Below are positions 16,186 through 25,400 of a DNA stretch of 64,000 nucleotides, one piece after another (within the stretch, counting starts at the first letter, position 1; each line of letters begins with the position of its first letter). Source of the stretch: Streptomyces sp. NWU339 (lineage in GTDB: Bacteria > Actinomycetota > Actinomycetes > Streptomycetales > Streptomycetaceae); the NCBI RefSeq assembly GCF_003143855.1, contig NZ_QFRK01000004.1, forward strand, positions 306,504 through 370,503, read 5' to 3'. The position numbers were made by a program, and so were the translations under genes. Below the pieces are notes generated by a model. That model had not been told where the DNA came from. It made no database searches and worked only from the letters and a program-made list of their open reading frames with translations.

Positions 16186-17379
16186 TCAGCCCTTCACACA
16201 GACGACCTGCTTCAGCTTCGCCACGACCTCCACGAGGTCCCGCTGCTGGTCGATGACCTGCTCGATCGGCTTGTACGCGCCCGGGATCTCGTCCACGACA
16301 CCGGAGTCCTTACGGCACTCCACGCCGCGCGTCTGCTCCTCCAGGTCCTTCGTCGAGAAACGCCGCTTCGCCGCGTTGCGGCTCATGCGCCGGCCGGCGC
16401 CGTGCGACGCCGAGTTGAACGAATCGGCGTTCCCGAGGCCCTTGACGATGTACGAGCCCGTACCCATGGAGCCCGGGATGATCCCGAACTCGCCGGAGCC
16501 CGCGCGGATCGCCCCCTTGCGGGTGACGAGCAGGTCCATGCCGTCGTAGCGCTCCTCGGCCACGTAGTTGTGGTGCGCGCTGATCTCCGCCTCGAAGGCC
16601 GGCTTCGCCTTCTTGAACTCCTTGCGGATCACGTCCTTCAGCAGCGCCATCATGATCGAACGGTTTCGCCTCGCGTACTCCTGCGCCCAGAACAGGTCGT
16701 TCCGGTAGGCCGCCATCTGCGGGGTGTCCGCCACGAAGACGGCGAGGTCACGGTCGACCAGGCCCTGGTTGTGCGGGAGCTTCTGCGCCACCCCGATGTG
16801 ATGCTCGGCCAGTTCCTTGCCGATGTTCCGGGAACCGGAGTGCAGCATCAGCCAGACCGCACCGGTCGTGTCCGTGCAGACCTCGACGAAGTGGTTGCCC
16901 GATCCGAGCGTTCCCATCTGCTTCGCGGCCCGCTCCTGACGGAACCTGACCGCTTCCGCCACGCCGTCGAAGCGCCCCCAGAAGTCGTCCCAGCCGCCGG
17001 TGGCGAAGCCGTGCAGCCGGGTCGGGTCCACGGGGGAGTCGTGCATCCCGCGCCCGACCGGGATCGCCTGCTCGATCTTCGAGCGCAGCCGGGACAGGTC
17101 GCCCGGCAGGTCGTTGGCCGTCAGGGACGTCTTCACCGCCGACATCCCGCAGCCGATGTCGACCCCCACCGCCGCCGGGCACACCGCACCCCGCATCGCG
17201 ATGACCGAGCCGACCGTCGCGCCCTTCCCGTAGTGCACGTCCGGCATCACGGCCAGGCCCTTGATCCAGGGCAGGGTCGCCACGTTCCGCAGCTGCTGGA
17301 GGGCCCCCTCCTCCACCGTCGCCGGATCCGTCCACATACGGATCGACACCTTCGCACCCGGCATTTCCACGTACGACAT
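16186..17379 (-). CDS. rtcB: RtcB 3'-phosphate/5'-hydroxyl RNA ligase
   Basis: 397 aa, the normal size for this branch. RtcB joins RNA 3'-phosphate or cyclic phosphate ends to 5'-OH ends using GTP and Mn2+. Metal and guanylate sites are visible: DIGCGMSAVKT (Asp, Cys), GSGNHFVEV (His), LHSGSRNIGKELAEHH (His), SMGTGSYIVKG and the guanylylated His in NSASHGAGRRMSR. ATG at 17379 (MSYVEMPGAKV) is chosen because GGGGAA lies a few bases upstream; an ATG at 17424 would add a hydrophobic leader not expected in RtcB. No archease or RtcR regulator is nearby. The upstream 215 bases include a relatively A-rich stretch at 17404-17430, probably the promoter. Confidence 0.94.
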   Translation of the reverse strand: MSYVEMPGAKVSIRMWTDPATVEEGALQQLRNVATLPWIKGLAVMPDVHYGKGATVGSVIAMRGAVCPAAVGVDIGCGMSAVKTSLTANDLPGDLSRLRSKIEQAIPVGRGMHDSPVDPTRLHGFATGGWDDFWGRFDGVAEAVRFRQERAAKQMGTLGSGNHFVEVCTDTTGAVWLMLHSGSRNIGKELAEHHIGVAQKLPHNQGLVDRDLAVFVADTPQMAAYRNDLFWAQEYARRNRSIMMALLKDVIRKEFKKAKPAFEAEISAHHNYVAEERYDGMDLLVTRKGAIRAGSGEFGIIPGSMGTGSYIVKGLGNADSFNSASHGAGRRMSRNAAKRRFSTKDLEEQTRGVECRKDSGVVDEIPGAYKPIEQVIDQQRDLVEVVAKLKQVVCVKG

Positions 17380-17594
17380 GTCTTCCCCATTCCCCCGAAC
17401 GACAACATAAGCATAAAAGATCAAAAACCGTCGCTCAGGTCGACGAAAAGGACTTCGGACCGGCGTTCACGGCAGTGCGTGCGATACACATTGTCTGCCG
17501 GGGGTGCCCCCGTGCGGCAAGCGATTAACCAGCGGGGACACTGAGAGACCCGGCGGGCTGTGGCCCGCACCCGCCCGTCGAGAGGAGCCCGGCC

Positions 17595-18512
17595 GTGCAG
17601 CGGAGGGCATACGTACCCGGCGTCGCCGCGCTCCTCGCGGCCCTGCTGGCCGGATGCACCGGCAGTTCGAGCAGCGGAAGCCAGTCGGGCAACTCCAACC
17701 CGGGCGGTGCTGGCACGGCCTCCCCGGCGGCCCAGCCGGGCAGGTACGCCACGCTCCCCGAGCCCTGCGGCACGGTCGACGCCAAGACGCTCGACGAACT
17801 CCTGCCCGGCATCAGGGAGATGGCCGACCAGGCGCAGCGTGAGAAGGCGTACGCGGGCGAGGCCTCCCTCACGTACGACACCGACCGCAAGGTGGGCTGC
17901 CGCTGGAAGGTGGAGTCGTCCCAGGCCACCGATCGCCTGGTGATCGACCTCGAGCGGGTCGTCTCCTACGACAACGCCGTCAGCGACGACAACCAGGCCC
18001 AGCAGCTCTTCGCGACGAAGCAGGAGGCGGCCGGCCTTCCGAAGCCGACGGCCACGGAGTCCGGTTCCACCGCCCCGGACACATCGCCCTCGCCCACTTC
18101 CTCCGATTCACCCGGCTCCCCCAACCCTTCCGGTTCTTCTGGTTCTTCCAGTTCCTCCGATTCCTCTGATTCCTCTGATTCCTCCGCACCGTCCGACGCC
18201 GCGTCCTCGGCTTCCGGCTCACCGTCCACCGGCGGCACCTCCCCCGTGTCGCCCTCCACTTCACCCTCCGGCCTCCAGCCCCGCGTCCTGGAGGAGTTCG
18301 GCGACGAGGCCTTCATCGACGACGAGCTGAGCAGCTCCGGTTCGACCGCCGAGCAGCGCACGGTGACTGTGGCGTTCCGCACGTCCAACGTGATCGTGAC
18401 GATCGAGTACACGGAGCAGCCGGCGACCGTCGGCGCCGTCCCGGACAGCAGGGAAATGCAGGACAGGGCAAGGAAACTGGCGTCCCTGCTGGCCGATTCG
18501 CTGAGCGGCTGA
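17595..18512 (+). CDS. DUF3558-type lipoprotein with Ser-rich insert
   Basis: 305 aa. A lipoprotein signal ends in the lipobox LLAGC (Cys at residue 21), so the protein should be anchored to the outer face of the membrane. After a Ser/Gly linker, a DUF3558-like domain starts at LPEPCGTVDAKTLDELLPG and resumes around QRTVTVAFRTSNVIVTIEY. It is split by a low-complexity Ser/Pro/Asp insert of about 90 residues (SSDSSDSSDSS), encoded by short TCCTCTGAT repeats. The second conserved Cys is in VGCRWKVE. Function unknown. It precedes a second lipoprotein of the same kind. Start GTG at 17595 after GAGGAG. Confidence 0.83.
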   Translation: MQRRAYVPGVAALLAALLAGCTGSSSSGSQSGNSNPGGAGTASPAAQPGRYATLPEPCGTVDAKTLDELLPGIREMADQAQREKAYAGEASLTYDTDRKVGCRWKVESSQATDRLVIDLERVVSYDNAVSDDNQAQQLFATKQEAAGLPKPTATESGSTAPDTSPSPTSSDSPGSPNPSGSSGSSSSSDSSDSSDSSAPSDAASSASGSPSTGGTSPVSPSTSPSGLQPRVLEEFGDEAFIDDELSSSGSTAEQRTVTVAFRTSNVIVTIEYTEQPATVGAVPDSREMQDRARKLASLLADSLSG

Positions 18513-18655
18513 GCCTCGCTCACACTCCCTCCACCGCCCTGCGCAAAGCCCCCGAAGGACGACCACACGAACGGCGCACCGCGTACGGTGATCCCTCGGA
18601 CCCCTTTTCGACCGCAGGTTCGACGACGGGTTCGACCGCAGGGAACACGAGCGTC

Positions 18656-19474
18656 ATGAGTGAAGGAACCATGCAGCGACGAGCACAGCGTGATCACCGA
18701 GCGAAGCGCCTCAACCGCGTTCTTGTCTGCGCGGCAGCCGTCCCCGCGATGCTGATCGCCGCCGGCTGCTCCTCGGACTCCGGCTCCGACGGCGGCGAGG
18801 ACAAGGCGGCCGACACCTCCGCGTCGGCGTCCGCGAGCCCGTCCCCGACGGTGCGGGCGGCGGTGTACACGGACCTCCCGGACGCGTGCGACGTCCTGTC
18901 GAAGAAGACCCTGGACGACCTCGTGCCCGAGGCGAAGTCGGGCAAGGAGGGCCAGTCCGACGACATCGCCAAGCGCGCCAGCTGCTCCTGGAGCAGCCTC
19001 GCCAACAACGGTGTGGACGGCTCTCAGTTCCGCTGGCTGAGCGTGTCGATGCTGCGCTTCGACTCGGACGTCGCACGCGGCGCGGGCGACGAACTGGCCA
19101 AGGAGTACTACGACAAGCAGGTCAAGGACGTCCAGGCCACCGACGGCGCCAAGGGCACCGAGGCGGAGCCGATCTCCGGCACCGGCGACGAGGCGACGGC
19201 CGTGCGCTACGACCTGAAGAAGAAGGAAGGCGCCTTCAAGCAGCAGACGGTGGTGGCGCGCGTCGAGAACGTGGTCGTCACCCTCGACTACAACGGGGCG
19301 GGCCTCGCCGGGGACAAGACGCCGAGCGCCGACGACCTGATGAAGGACGCGAAGAAGGCGGCCGAGGAAGCGGTGACGTCCGTGACCGGGACCAAGGACG
19401 GCACGGGCAGCAAGGACGACAAGGGCGACGGCGGGGCCCCCGGGAGCGGCGCGCCGTTGGAGTCGAAGGGCTGA
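18656..19474 (+). CDS. DUF3558 lipoprotein
   Basis: 272 aa. A basic N-terminus, hydrophobic stretch LVCAAAVPAMLIAAGC and lipobox IAAGC mark it as a lipoprotein. The DUF3558 domain begins at YTDLPDACDVLSKKTLDDLV and contains the paired Cys (SCSWSS), as in the upstream gene; the C-terminus is a Lys/Gly/Asp-rich tail. The two genes look like an old tandem duplication: similar order, same strand, 143 bases apart. Role unknown; exported actinobacterial DUF3558 proteins are generally undescribed. ATG at 18656 is used; an in-frame ATG at 18671 follows GAAGGAA and is a real alternative. Confidence 0.83.
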   Translation: MSEGTMQRRAQRDHRAKRLNRVLVCAAAVPAMLIAAGCSSDSGSDGGEDKAADTSASASASPSPTVRAAVYTDLPDACDVLSKKTLDDLVPEAKSGKEGQSDDIAKRASCSWSSLANNGVDGSQFRWLSVSMLRFDSDVARGAGDELAKEYYDKQVKDVQATDGAKGTEAEPISGTGDEATAVRYDLKKKEGAFKQQTVVARVENVVVTLDYNGAGLAGDKTPSADDLMKDAKKAAEEAVTSVTGTKDGTGSKDDKGDGGAPGSGAPLESKG

Positions 19475-19623
19475 CAAACAGGCACAGAAGCGTGCACGGA
19501 GACGCACCCGAAGGCGTACCCGGAAACGTGCGGTGAGGCTCTGACACGGAACCGGCCACCCGCCCTCCGCACACATGTGCCACTCTGTTGCGCGCAACAA
19601 CACGCAAGAGGAGGGGAGTACGG

Positions 19624-21003
19624 GTGGCCGCGCCCATTCAGCTGACACGGACACACCGGGTTCTCATCGGCGTGGTCGTCGCCGGAGCCGTGATCATCGC
19701 CGGAATCGGCTTCGCGGGTTCGTACGCGGCCGTCCGTGAACTGGCCCTACAGAAGGGCTTCGGGAACTTCAGCTACGTGTTCCCGATCGGCATCGACGCC
19801 GGCATCTGCGTCCTGCTGGCCCTGGATCTGCTGCTGACCTGGATCCGCATCCCCTTCCCGCTGCTGCGTCAGACGGCGTGGCTGCTGACGGCGGCCACGA
19901 TCGCCTTCAACGGCGCGGCGGCCTGGCCGGATCCGCTCGGTGTGGGGATGCACAGCGTGATCCCCGTCCTGTTCGTGGTGGCGGTGGAGGCCGCCCGGCA
20001 CGCGGTCGGCCGGATCGCCGACATCACAGCGGACAAGCACATGGAGGGCGTCCGCCTCACCCGGTGGGTGTTGTCGCCGATCCCCACGTTCCTGCTGTGG
20101 CGGCGGATGAAGCTGTGGGAGCTGCGCTCCTACGAGCAGGTCATCAAGCTGGAGCAGGAACGTCTCGTCTACCAGGCCCGGATGCGCTCCCGCTTCGGCC
20201 GGAGCTGGCGGCGCAAGGCCCCGGTGGAGTCCCTGATGCCGCTGCGCCTGGCCAAGTACGGCGTCCCCCTCGCCGAGACGGCCCCGGCGGGTCTGGCGGC
20301 GGCCGGCATCGAACCGGCTGTGCTCCCGCCGGCCCCCGAGCACCGGACGGCCGTGGACGGCCCGGCCATGGCGTCGTCGGCGCCCGCCCTGCAGCAGGCG
20401 GCCCCTTCCGCCGAACGCCGCCCCGAGCTGATGGGCGACCCCGGCACCACGGACCCCCGGAATTCCCAGGGCTCCCAGGGCCCCCGGGACCGCCGCGAGT
20501 CCCCGGACGCGGAGGAGCCCACGGCGCAGCCCCCGTACGACCGGCAGCCCGCCCCAGACCAGAACCAGTGGCTGCACGCCCGGGACCCGCAGACCGTCGA
20601 GTACCACGGCGGCTACGACCCCACGTACGACCCGGACGCCGCGTACGCCCAGTGGTACGCGGAGCAGCAGCAGGCCGAGCAGTACCAGGACCAGTACCAG
20701 GAGGAGCCCCTCGCCCAGGAGCCCTCTCCGGAGGAGACCGGCAGCTTTCCGATCCCGGTGAGCCCGGGCCGCACGCGCGAGCTCGGCGAGGGCGGCGGCA
20801 CTCCGGTCGCCGAGCCGGACGAGGAGGCGTACTACCAGGTGTTCCGTCAGTCGATAGACGGCAGCTACCCCACGCCCCGGGTCCTCGGCGACAACATCCA
20901 GGCGACCTACGGCACGACGCTGAGCCCGAGCGCCCTGAAGGCCCTCGCGGAACGCTTCCAGAAGCGCCATTCGGCGGAGCTGGAGGACGACCACATCGCC
21001 TGA
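19624..21003 (+). CDS. DUF2637 membrane protein with disordered middle
   Basis: 459 aa. Four hydrophobic segments in the first 130 residues (about 12-35, 45-70, 77-92, 97-115) match the DUF2637 layout: FGNFSYVFPIGIDAGICVLLALD and WPDPLGVGMHSVIPVLFVVAVEAARH. An Arg-rich helix follows, then about 200 residues rich in Pro, Gln, Asp and Tyr (YDPTYDPDAAYAQWYAEQQ). A compact C-terminal helical segment (DNIQATYGTTLSPSALKALA) resembles the small DNA-binding-like tails of these proteins. DUF2637 proteins occur in actinomycete chromosomes and conjugative elements; the role is unknown. GTG at 19624 follows AGGAGGGG. The next small membrane gene may be co-transcribed. Confidence 0.82.
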   Translation: MAAPIQLTRTHRVLIGVVVAGAVIIAGIGFAGSYAAVRELALQKGFGNFSYVFPIGIDAGICVLLALDLLLTWIRIPFPLLRQTAWLLTAATIAFNGAAAWPDPLGVGMHSVIPVLFVVAVEAARHAVGRIADITADKHMEGVRLTRWVLSPIPTFLLWRRMKLWELRSYEQVIKLEQERLVYQARMRSRFGRSWRRKAPVESLMPLRLAKYGVPLAETAPAGLAAAGIEPAVLPPAPEHRTAVDGPAMASSAPALQQAAPSAERRPELMGDPGTTDPRNSQGSQGPRDRRESPDAEEPTAQPPYDRQPAPDQNQWLHARDPQTVEYHGGYDPTYDPDAAYAQWYAEQQQAEQYQDQYQEEPLAQEPSPEETGSFPIPVSPGRTRELGEGGGTPVAEPDEEAYYQVFRQSIDGSYPTPRVLGDNIQATYGTTLSPSALKALAERFQKRHSAELEDDHIA

Positions 21004-21110
21004 CCGGCGGCGAGTAAGACGCATGGTCATCAGGGAGCGGCCGACCGCTGCTCCCACCCGCAGGGAACCGGTGCACGAGGTCGACCCCACCCTGACGCAG
21101 AAGGGCATCC

Positions 21111-21494
21111 GTGCTCACGTCCGTACCCACCGGGTGGCTGTGGCTGCTGGCCGCGGCGTCCACCGTCCTGTCCAGCTACGTCCTGGGCAGCTGGATCCCC
21201 CTGCGGAAGTTCCGTATCGCCTATCCGGTGATCATGGTCACCTGCGGGGCGGTCCTGGTCGTCGTCTGCCGGCTGAAGGGCTTCAGTCTGGCCGAGGCGC
21301 TCGTCATGTACTCGTGTGCCCACATCAGCCTGCCGCTCGGCCTGCTCCCCCAGCGGAAGGTGCTCAAGGAGGGGCACGAGCGGTGGCGCAGGGGCGAGGC
21401 CGTGGGCCCCATCGAGGTCCCGCGCCGGCACGCCGCCTTCTTCGCCGTCTGCCTGGTCGGCGTCCTGTTCGCCGGCTTCGCGCTGACCCGCTGA
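21111..21494 (+). CDS. Small membrane protein of unknown function
   Basis: 127 aa with hydrophobic helices at about residues 7-27, 36-54, 60-78 and 105-125, and a charged cytoplasmic loop (PQRKVLKEGHERWRRGEA) between the third and fourth. No family recognised. It starts with GTG at 21111, 108 bases after the DUF2637 gene on the same strand, and is followed at 21597 by a hairpin that could end both it and the opposing lysS fragment. Its codon use matches the surrounding genes. Confidence 0.65.
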   Translation: MLTSVPTGWLWLLAAASTVLSSYVLGSWIPLRKFRIAYPVIMVTCGAVLVVVCRLKGFSLAEALVMYSCAHISLPLGLLPQRKVLKEGHERWRRGEAVGPIEVPRRHAAFFAVCLVGVLFAGFALTR

Positions 21495-21596
21495 ACCGCG
21501 TACGGCGAGTCGCATGCGCGGCGCCGTGTCCGCACCGCCACGGCGCCGGCGACCTCGGCCCTCGTGGCCGCCGCCCCCGAGGAGCCCGGCCGTGAA

Positions 21597-21637
21597 GAAC
21601 GGGGACGCCCGGCCCCGACGGCCGCGCGTCCCCGTTC
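21597..21637. terminator. Hairpin terminator, probably the original lysS terminator
   Basis: GAACGGGGACGC pairs perfectly with GCGTCCCCGTTC over a 17-base inner segment. It sits 14 bases 3' of the stop of the lysS 3'-end fragment (minus strand), as a terminator would for a full lysS gene, and also follows the rightward membrane-protein gene. Confidence 0.6.
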
Positions 21638-21650
21638 CCGTGAACCGGGC

Positions 21651-21798
21651 CTACTCCCCGAGCAGCGTCCGTACCCGCTCCTGGCCCACCGCGAGCAGCA
21701 GGGTGGGCAGGCGCGGACCGGTGTCCCGGCCGACGAGCAGGTGGTACAACAGCGCGAAGAACGACCGCTGCGCGGTCTTGCTCTCCGGCGGCAGCTCC
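21651..21798 (-). pseudogene. Displaced 3' end of lysS (direct repeat of 26731-26878)
   Basis: 148 bases matching the last 49 codons and stop of the complete lysS at 26731-26878 with 9 mismatches by eye (five of them in the inner 138 bases), in the same orientation and at a constant offset of 5080 bases. It would encode KTAQRSFFALLYHLLVGRDT and onward to QERVRTLLGE, whereas the complete gene ends QERVRRLLGH. Upstream of base 21798 the frame runs into unrelated sequence, so it is not a gene. Together the two copies bracket an insertion of about 5.1 kb, in the manner of attL/attR sites of integrative elements that use the 3' end of a host gene. The fragment is likely the original lysS tail. Confidence 0.85.
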
Positions 21799-21868
21799 CG
21801 GCCACCGCCGTCATCGGGTCGACCAGCCTTGCGCTGTGGTGAACGGTCTGCGAAGCCGCATGAGCGAA

Positions 21869-21903
21869 CCGCCGTCCACAAGCACAAGGCTTCTGGACGG
21901 CGG
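21869..21903. terminator. Hairpin after the amidase-partner operon
   Basis: CCGCCGTCCA pairs with TGGACGGCGG over a 15-base loop, 34 bases 3' of the stop of the small membrane-anchored gene (minus strand). Confidence 0.6.
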
Positions 21904-21937
21904 TCGCGATCCGTCAAGGGGTGAGGGGTACCGGTGC

Positions 21938-22423
21938 CTACGGCTTCACCGGATCACCGTTCCCCATGCTCAGCCACCACACCTCGTCGTCGCGGGTGAG
22001 GTCGAGCGCCTGCTGCCGGCCGTCACTGAAGCGAAGTTCCACAGTGGCAAGGCCCGGTACGACGGGGTCGGCCACGACTGCTTCGACCGGCTTGTCGGCG
22101 TGTGCGCCGAACTCGGCGATCAGGCGCTGTGCGGCCTCCTCCCGGCCGGTGTACCACGGGGCACCTACCCCGGCCAGGTCCGCAGCGTCACCGCCCCGGA
22201 GGCGTTGGACGTACACCTCGAGGACCAGTTCGACCTCGCGAGCGACCTCCTCGGCCTCGGGGTAGGTGGACTCCGCGGCGCGGACCGTCACCTTCACCTC
22301 GGGGGTGTCCCGCAAGGCATAGGGCGCCGGTTCACGGAGCAGCCACCATGTGAGGACGCCTCCGCCCAGACACAGGGCGACGAGTGCCGCCACGAGCCAC
22401 TTGGCTACTGGGGTCTTGAGCAT
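21938..22423 (-). CDS. Membrane-anchored small protein coupled to the secreted amidase
   Basis: 161 aa. One N-terminal membrane helix (VAKWLVAALVALCLGGGVLTWWL, residues 6-28) puts the rest outside the cell. The domain (about 30-161) has an amphipathic helix rich in Glu/Val (TYPEAEEVAREVELVLEVYV), then a region ending LATVELRFSDGRQQALDL and VWWLSMGNG, which recalls an NTF2/SnoaL-like cone fold. The ATG overlaps the amidase TGA by one base, so it is translated with it. It could be an immunity protein, a chaperone or an accessory subunit for the amidase; the sequence does not decide. It lies inside the lysS-end insertion. Confidence 0.75.
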   Translation of the reverse strand: MLKTPVAKWLVAALVALCLGGGVLTWWLLREPAPYALRDTPEVKVTVRAAESTYPEAEEVAREVELVLEVYVQRLRGGDAADLAGVGAPWYTGREEAAQRLIAEFGAHADKPVEAVVADPVVPGLATVELRFSDGRQQALDLTRDDEVWWLSMGNGDPVKP

Positions 22424-25400
22424 CAGTACCACTCCGGCCTGACGCGATGGATGTTCGCCCACGTGCCCCTCTGGCTTCGGATGTAGGTGTCGAGACGCTG
22501 GTTCAGGCGGTTGTTGTTGTGCGCGCTCACGTAAGCCTTTCCTTTCGCCATCTTGGTGATGACGCCCGCGTGGTCCCAGCCTCCCTTGCCACCCCAGTTG
22601 AAGAAGACCACGTCGCCGACCTTGGCCTCCTTCTGCTTGGATTCGGTGTTCACGATGCCGTAGCTGTGCTTGGACAGGAACGTCTCCATCTTGTCGGCGA
22701 CGGTCCACGTGTGCGAGTTGGTGTAGTAGAACCCCCCACCCGAGTGCGGCGGCGCGGAGTGCTTGATGCGCCACCAGTTGTCCACGCTCTTCTTGTTCTT
22801 GTTTTTGCCCTTCATGCGCATTCCGCCACCGTGGTACAGCGCCTTGGAAACGTAGTTGGTGCAGTCCTGGCTGTACTCGTGCCGGTCGTTCCAGTGGGCC
22901 CTGGCCCATTTCGCTGTACCGCTGTCGTTCACGGTGGCGTACGGCGTGTACTGGGCTTGGTCCACAGCAAGTGCGCCGAGGGTATAGGGGACCTGCCGGG
23001 TGGATGCCGTGGGAGAGACGTCGCTCTCCACGCTGCTGTGCGTCACGGCACCGTAGGCGTCGTCGCCCTTGGACATCCGCTGTTCGTACTGCGCGGCGTT
23101 CATCTTGCTCCGCAGTACGGGCGAATCCTTCTCGGAGAAGGTGTAGAGGGTGGTTGTCTCGTCGGTCTCTGGTTCCTCGGGCGTATCGGCGAGCGTTCTC
23201 TTTTCATTCACCGTGGCACGGACGGTCACCGAGCCGTCAGCGGAGGGCATCGCCAGCACGGCCGACAGGGTGGACGTGATGGACGTATAGGTGAGGCTGT
23301 CCGCTTTCAGGGCGTTGCGGGTATCGATCAGCCAGAATTCCTCCGCCTTCAACAACCAGGAGTACTTCTCGGCGTTGGGCCGACCGTTGATCGCGGCGCT
23401 TGCACTGTTGTGCGCGCCGGTGTTCAAAGCAGCGGTGGCTTCGAGGTACTCGTTGACGGTCGCTGTGTAGGTGGCGACGCTCAGGGGAGCACGCAGCGGC
23501 CTGACTGCATCGCTGGTGACCGTGGTGCTGGTGCCGTACGGGCTCGAGGCGCTCACCTTGAAGGTGTAGGGGGCGTCGTTGGTGAGGCCGGTGATCACCA
23601 TGTCCGTACCGTGCGTGGTGCGCTTGGCCGCCACGGTGCCGGCGGCATCCAGTGCGGTCACCTCATAGGTGAGGTCCGTGTCGTTGTAACCGCTGTCCGT
23701 GCTGGCGTCCCACATGACCAGAGCTCCCCCGTCCCCCGCTCGCGCACGGAGCCCTCCAGGCGGTGACGGCGGTGTGGCCGGCCCGTACTCGACCGTGAAT
23801 GTGGCCGAGGTGAAACTGATGCCCGCCGTGCTCGGCGCCGTATCCGCCCTTCGCAGTACCAGACCGTGATTGACGTTGGCGCCGTCGGTCCAGCCGGTGA
23901 CGAGGCCGGTGACGTCGATCGTCCAAGGGGCCGCCGCGTCCAGGTTGACGCCCGGAGCCGTGACCTTGTCCAAGTCACTTCCCGTCCCCGTGGTGGCCCA
24001 TGCATCGTTGAGAGCATGTACGGCCAGGTCGGGTGTCGTCGCGCTCGACTGCAACTGCAGCGTGGCACCGGTCACCCGTGCTCCGGCAGGGATCTTCGAC
24101 AGGTCGGCCTTGAGATAGGTGCGCCAGTTCTTGCCGGAGACACTGCCCACCTTCAGCGCCGTGCCGGTTTCGCCGACACAGGTGGCCGTCCCGGTGCAGA
24201 CGGTGGCCTTGGTGAGCGGAACGCTCACCGACATACTGCCGGGCGTCTCGACGACCTCCGTACCGGATCCTGCGGCTATCGCGGTCTTCTCGGTCCATGC
24301 GGAGCACTTGCCCTCATAACAAGCCCTCATCGACCAGTTGAACGGCCCACCGGAATCGAGCCGGTCGGCAGGAATCTTGAAACCGGCGCGCTCGCCGTTG
24401 GGCACGAACTGACTGCCCAAGGTCTGGGTCCCACTGGCGTTGCCGAGCCGGAACTGGGCCTCGACCATGCCCCCATTGGGCGAGGTGACAACGCCCGTGA
24501 CCAGGGGAGAGGTGGTGTCGGTCGCTCCAGCCTGGAGTTGGGTGGGCAAGTCTGCGGGCAGCACAGCGCTCGCGTCGACCTGGAACGCCGTCCAGCCGGA
24601 CCAGTTGGAGGTGTCGATCCCGTCGCTGGTGCGCGCCCGAACCCGAAGGTGGGTGCCGTCCGGCAGTGCCGAAGCGGTGGGAACCTGCGTCGTGGCCACG
24701 GTGTCCGGCGTGAACTTTGCGGTCTTCCCGGTCCAGGTGTACGTGGTGTCAGCGAATCCAGGCTCGGGCTGAATCTGGAATTCGGTCGTCAACGCGGACT
24801 CGGCGTCACTGTCACCGACCTTGGCCTGGAGGGTGGGCGTGAGCGACCGAACCACAAGTGGGGTGCCGGCCTTACGAGGGCTGACCCCCAACTCCGTGGG
24901 AGTCGCCGGCGTGGAGTTGTACGTAACGATCAGTGACGGCTCAGTCGCGGAGTCGTGTGACCCGTCAACATAGTTGGCCGATCGGTAACGCCGCCAGGTG
25001 AGGGGGTCTTTCTCATTCACAGCCGCCAGACGCACCCCGTAGTTGGGCTGACCGTCGGCCCACGCCTGGACGATGCCGTCAACGCCCCACGAGACCTGTC
25101 CAGCGGGGCAATTCGCGTTGTAGCCCTTTGCCGCCTTAGACACGGGAGCCGCCGTAGTGGTCGTACTCGGCTGCTTCGCCCAGGAGATGGCGGAGGGGTC
25201 CCAGTCACTGGTGACCCGTCGGACCTCGATCCCCGCATTGGCCGTCGAGCAAGTCGACGACCAATGGGAGAAGAGACGCAGGTCGGCGTCGATGATGCGC
25301 TTGCCGCGGAATCGGGCCGTATCGAACTTGAGGTAGGAACGAGCACGCTCCGACCCGTCGTACGTCCCCGCCTTCAGTTCGGTGGAGCCGCGCTGGGACG

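Noticed and set aside
17380..17594. Possible tRNA or structured RNA upstream of rtcB
   Set aside because: No cloverleaf, CCA end or T-loop sequence could be found. No tRNA gene was recognised anywhere in the window.
21023..21110. Possible small gene starting MVIRERPTAAPTRREPVHEV before the 127-aa membrane protein
   Set aside because: The frame continues out of phase through the membrane-protein gene and has no domain; probably leader sequence between two co-transcribed genes.
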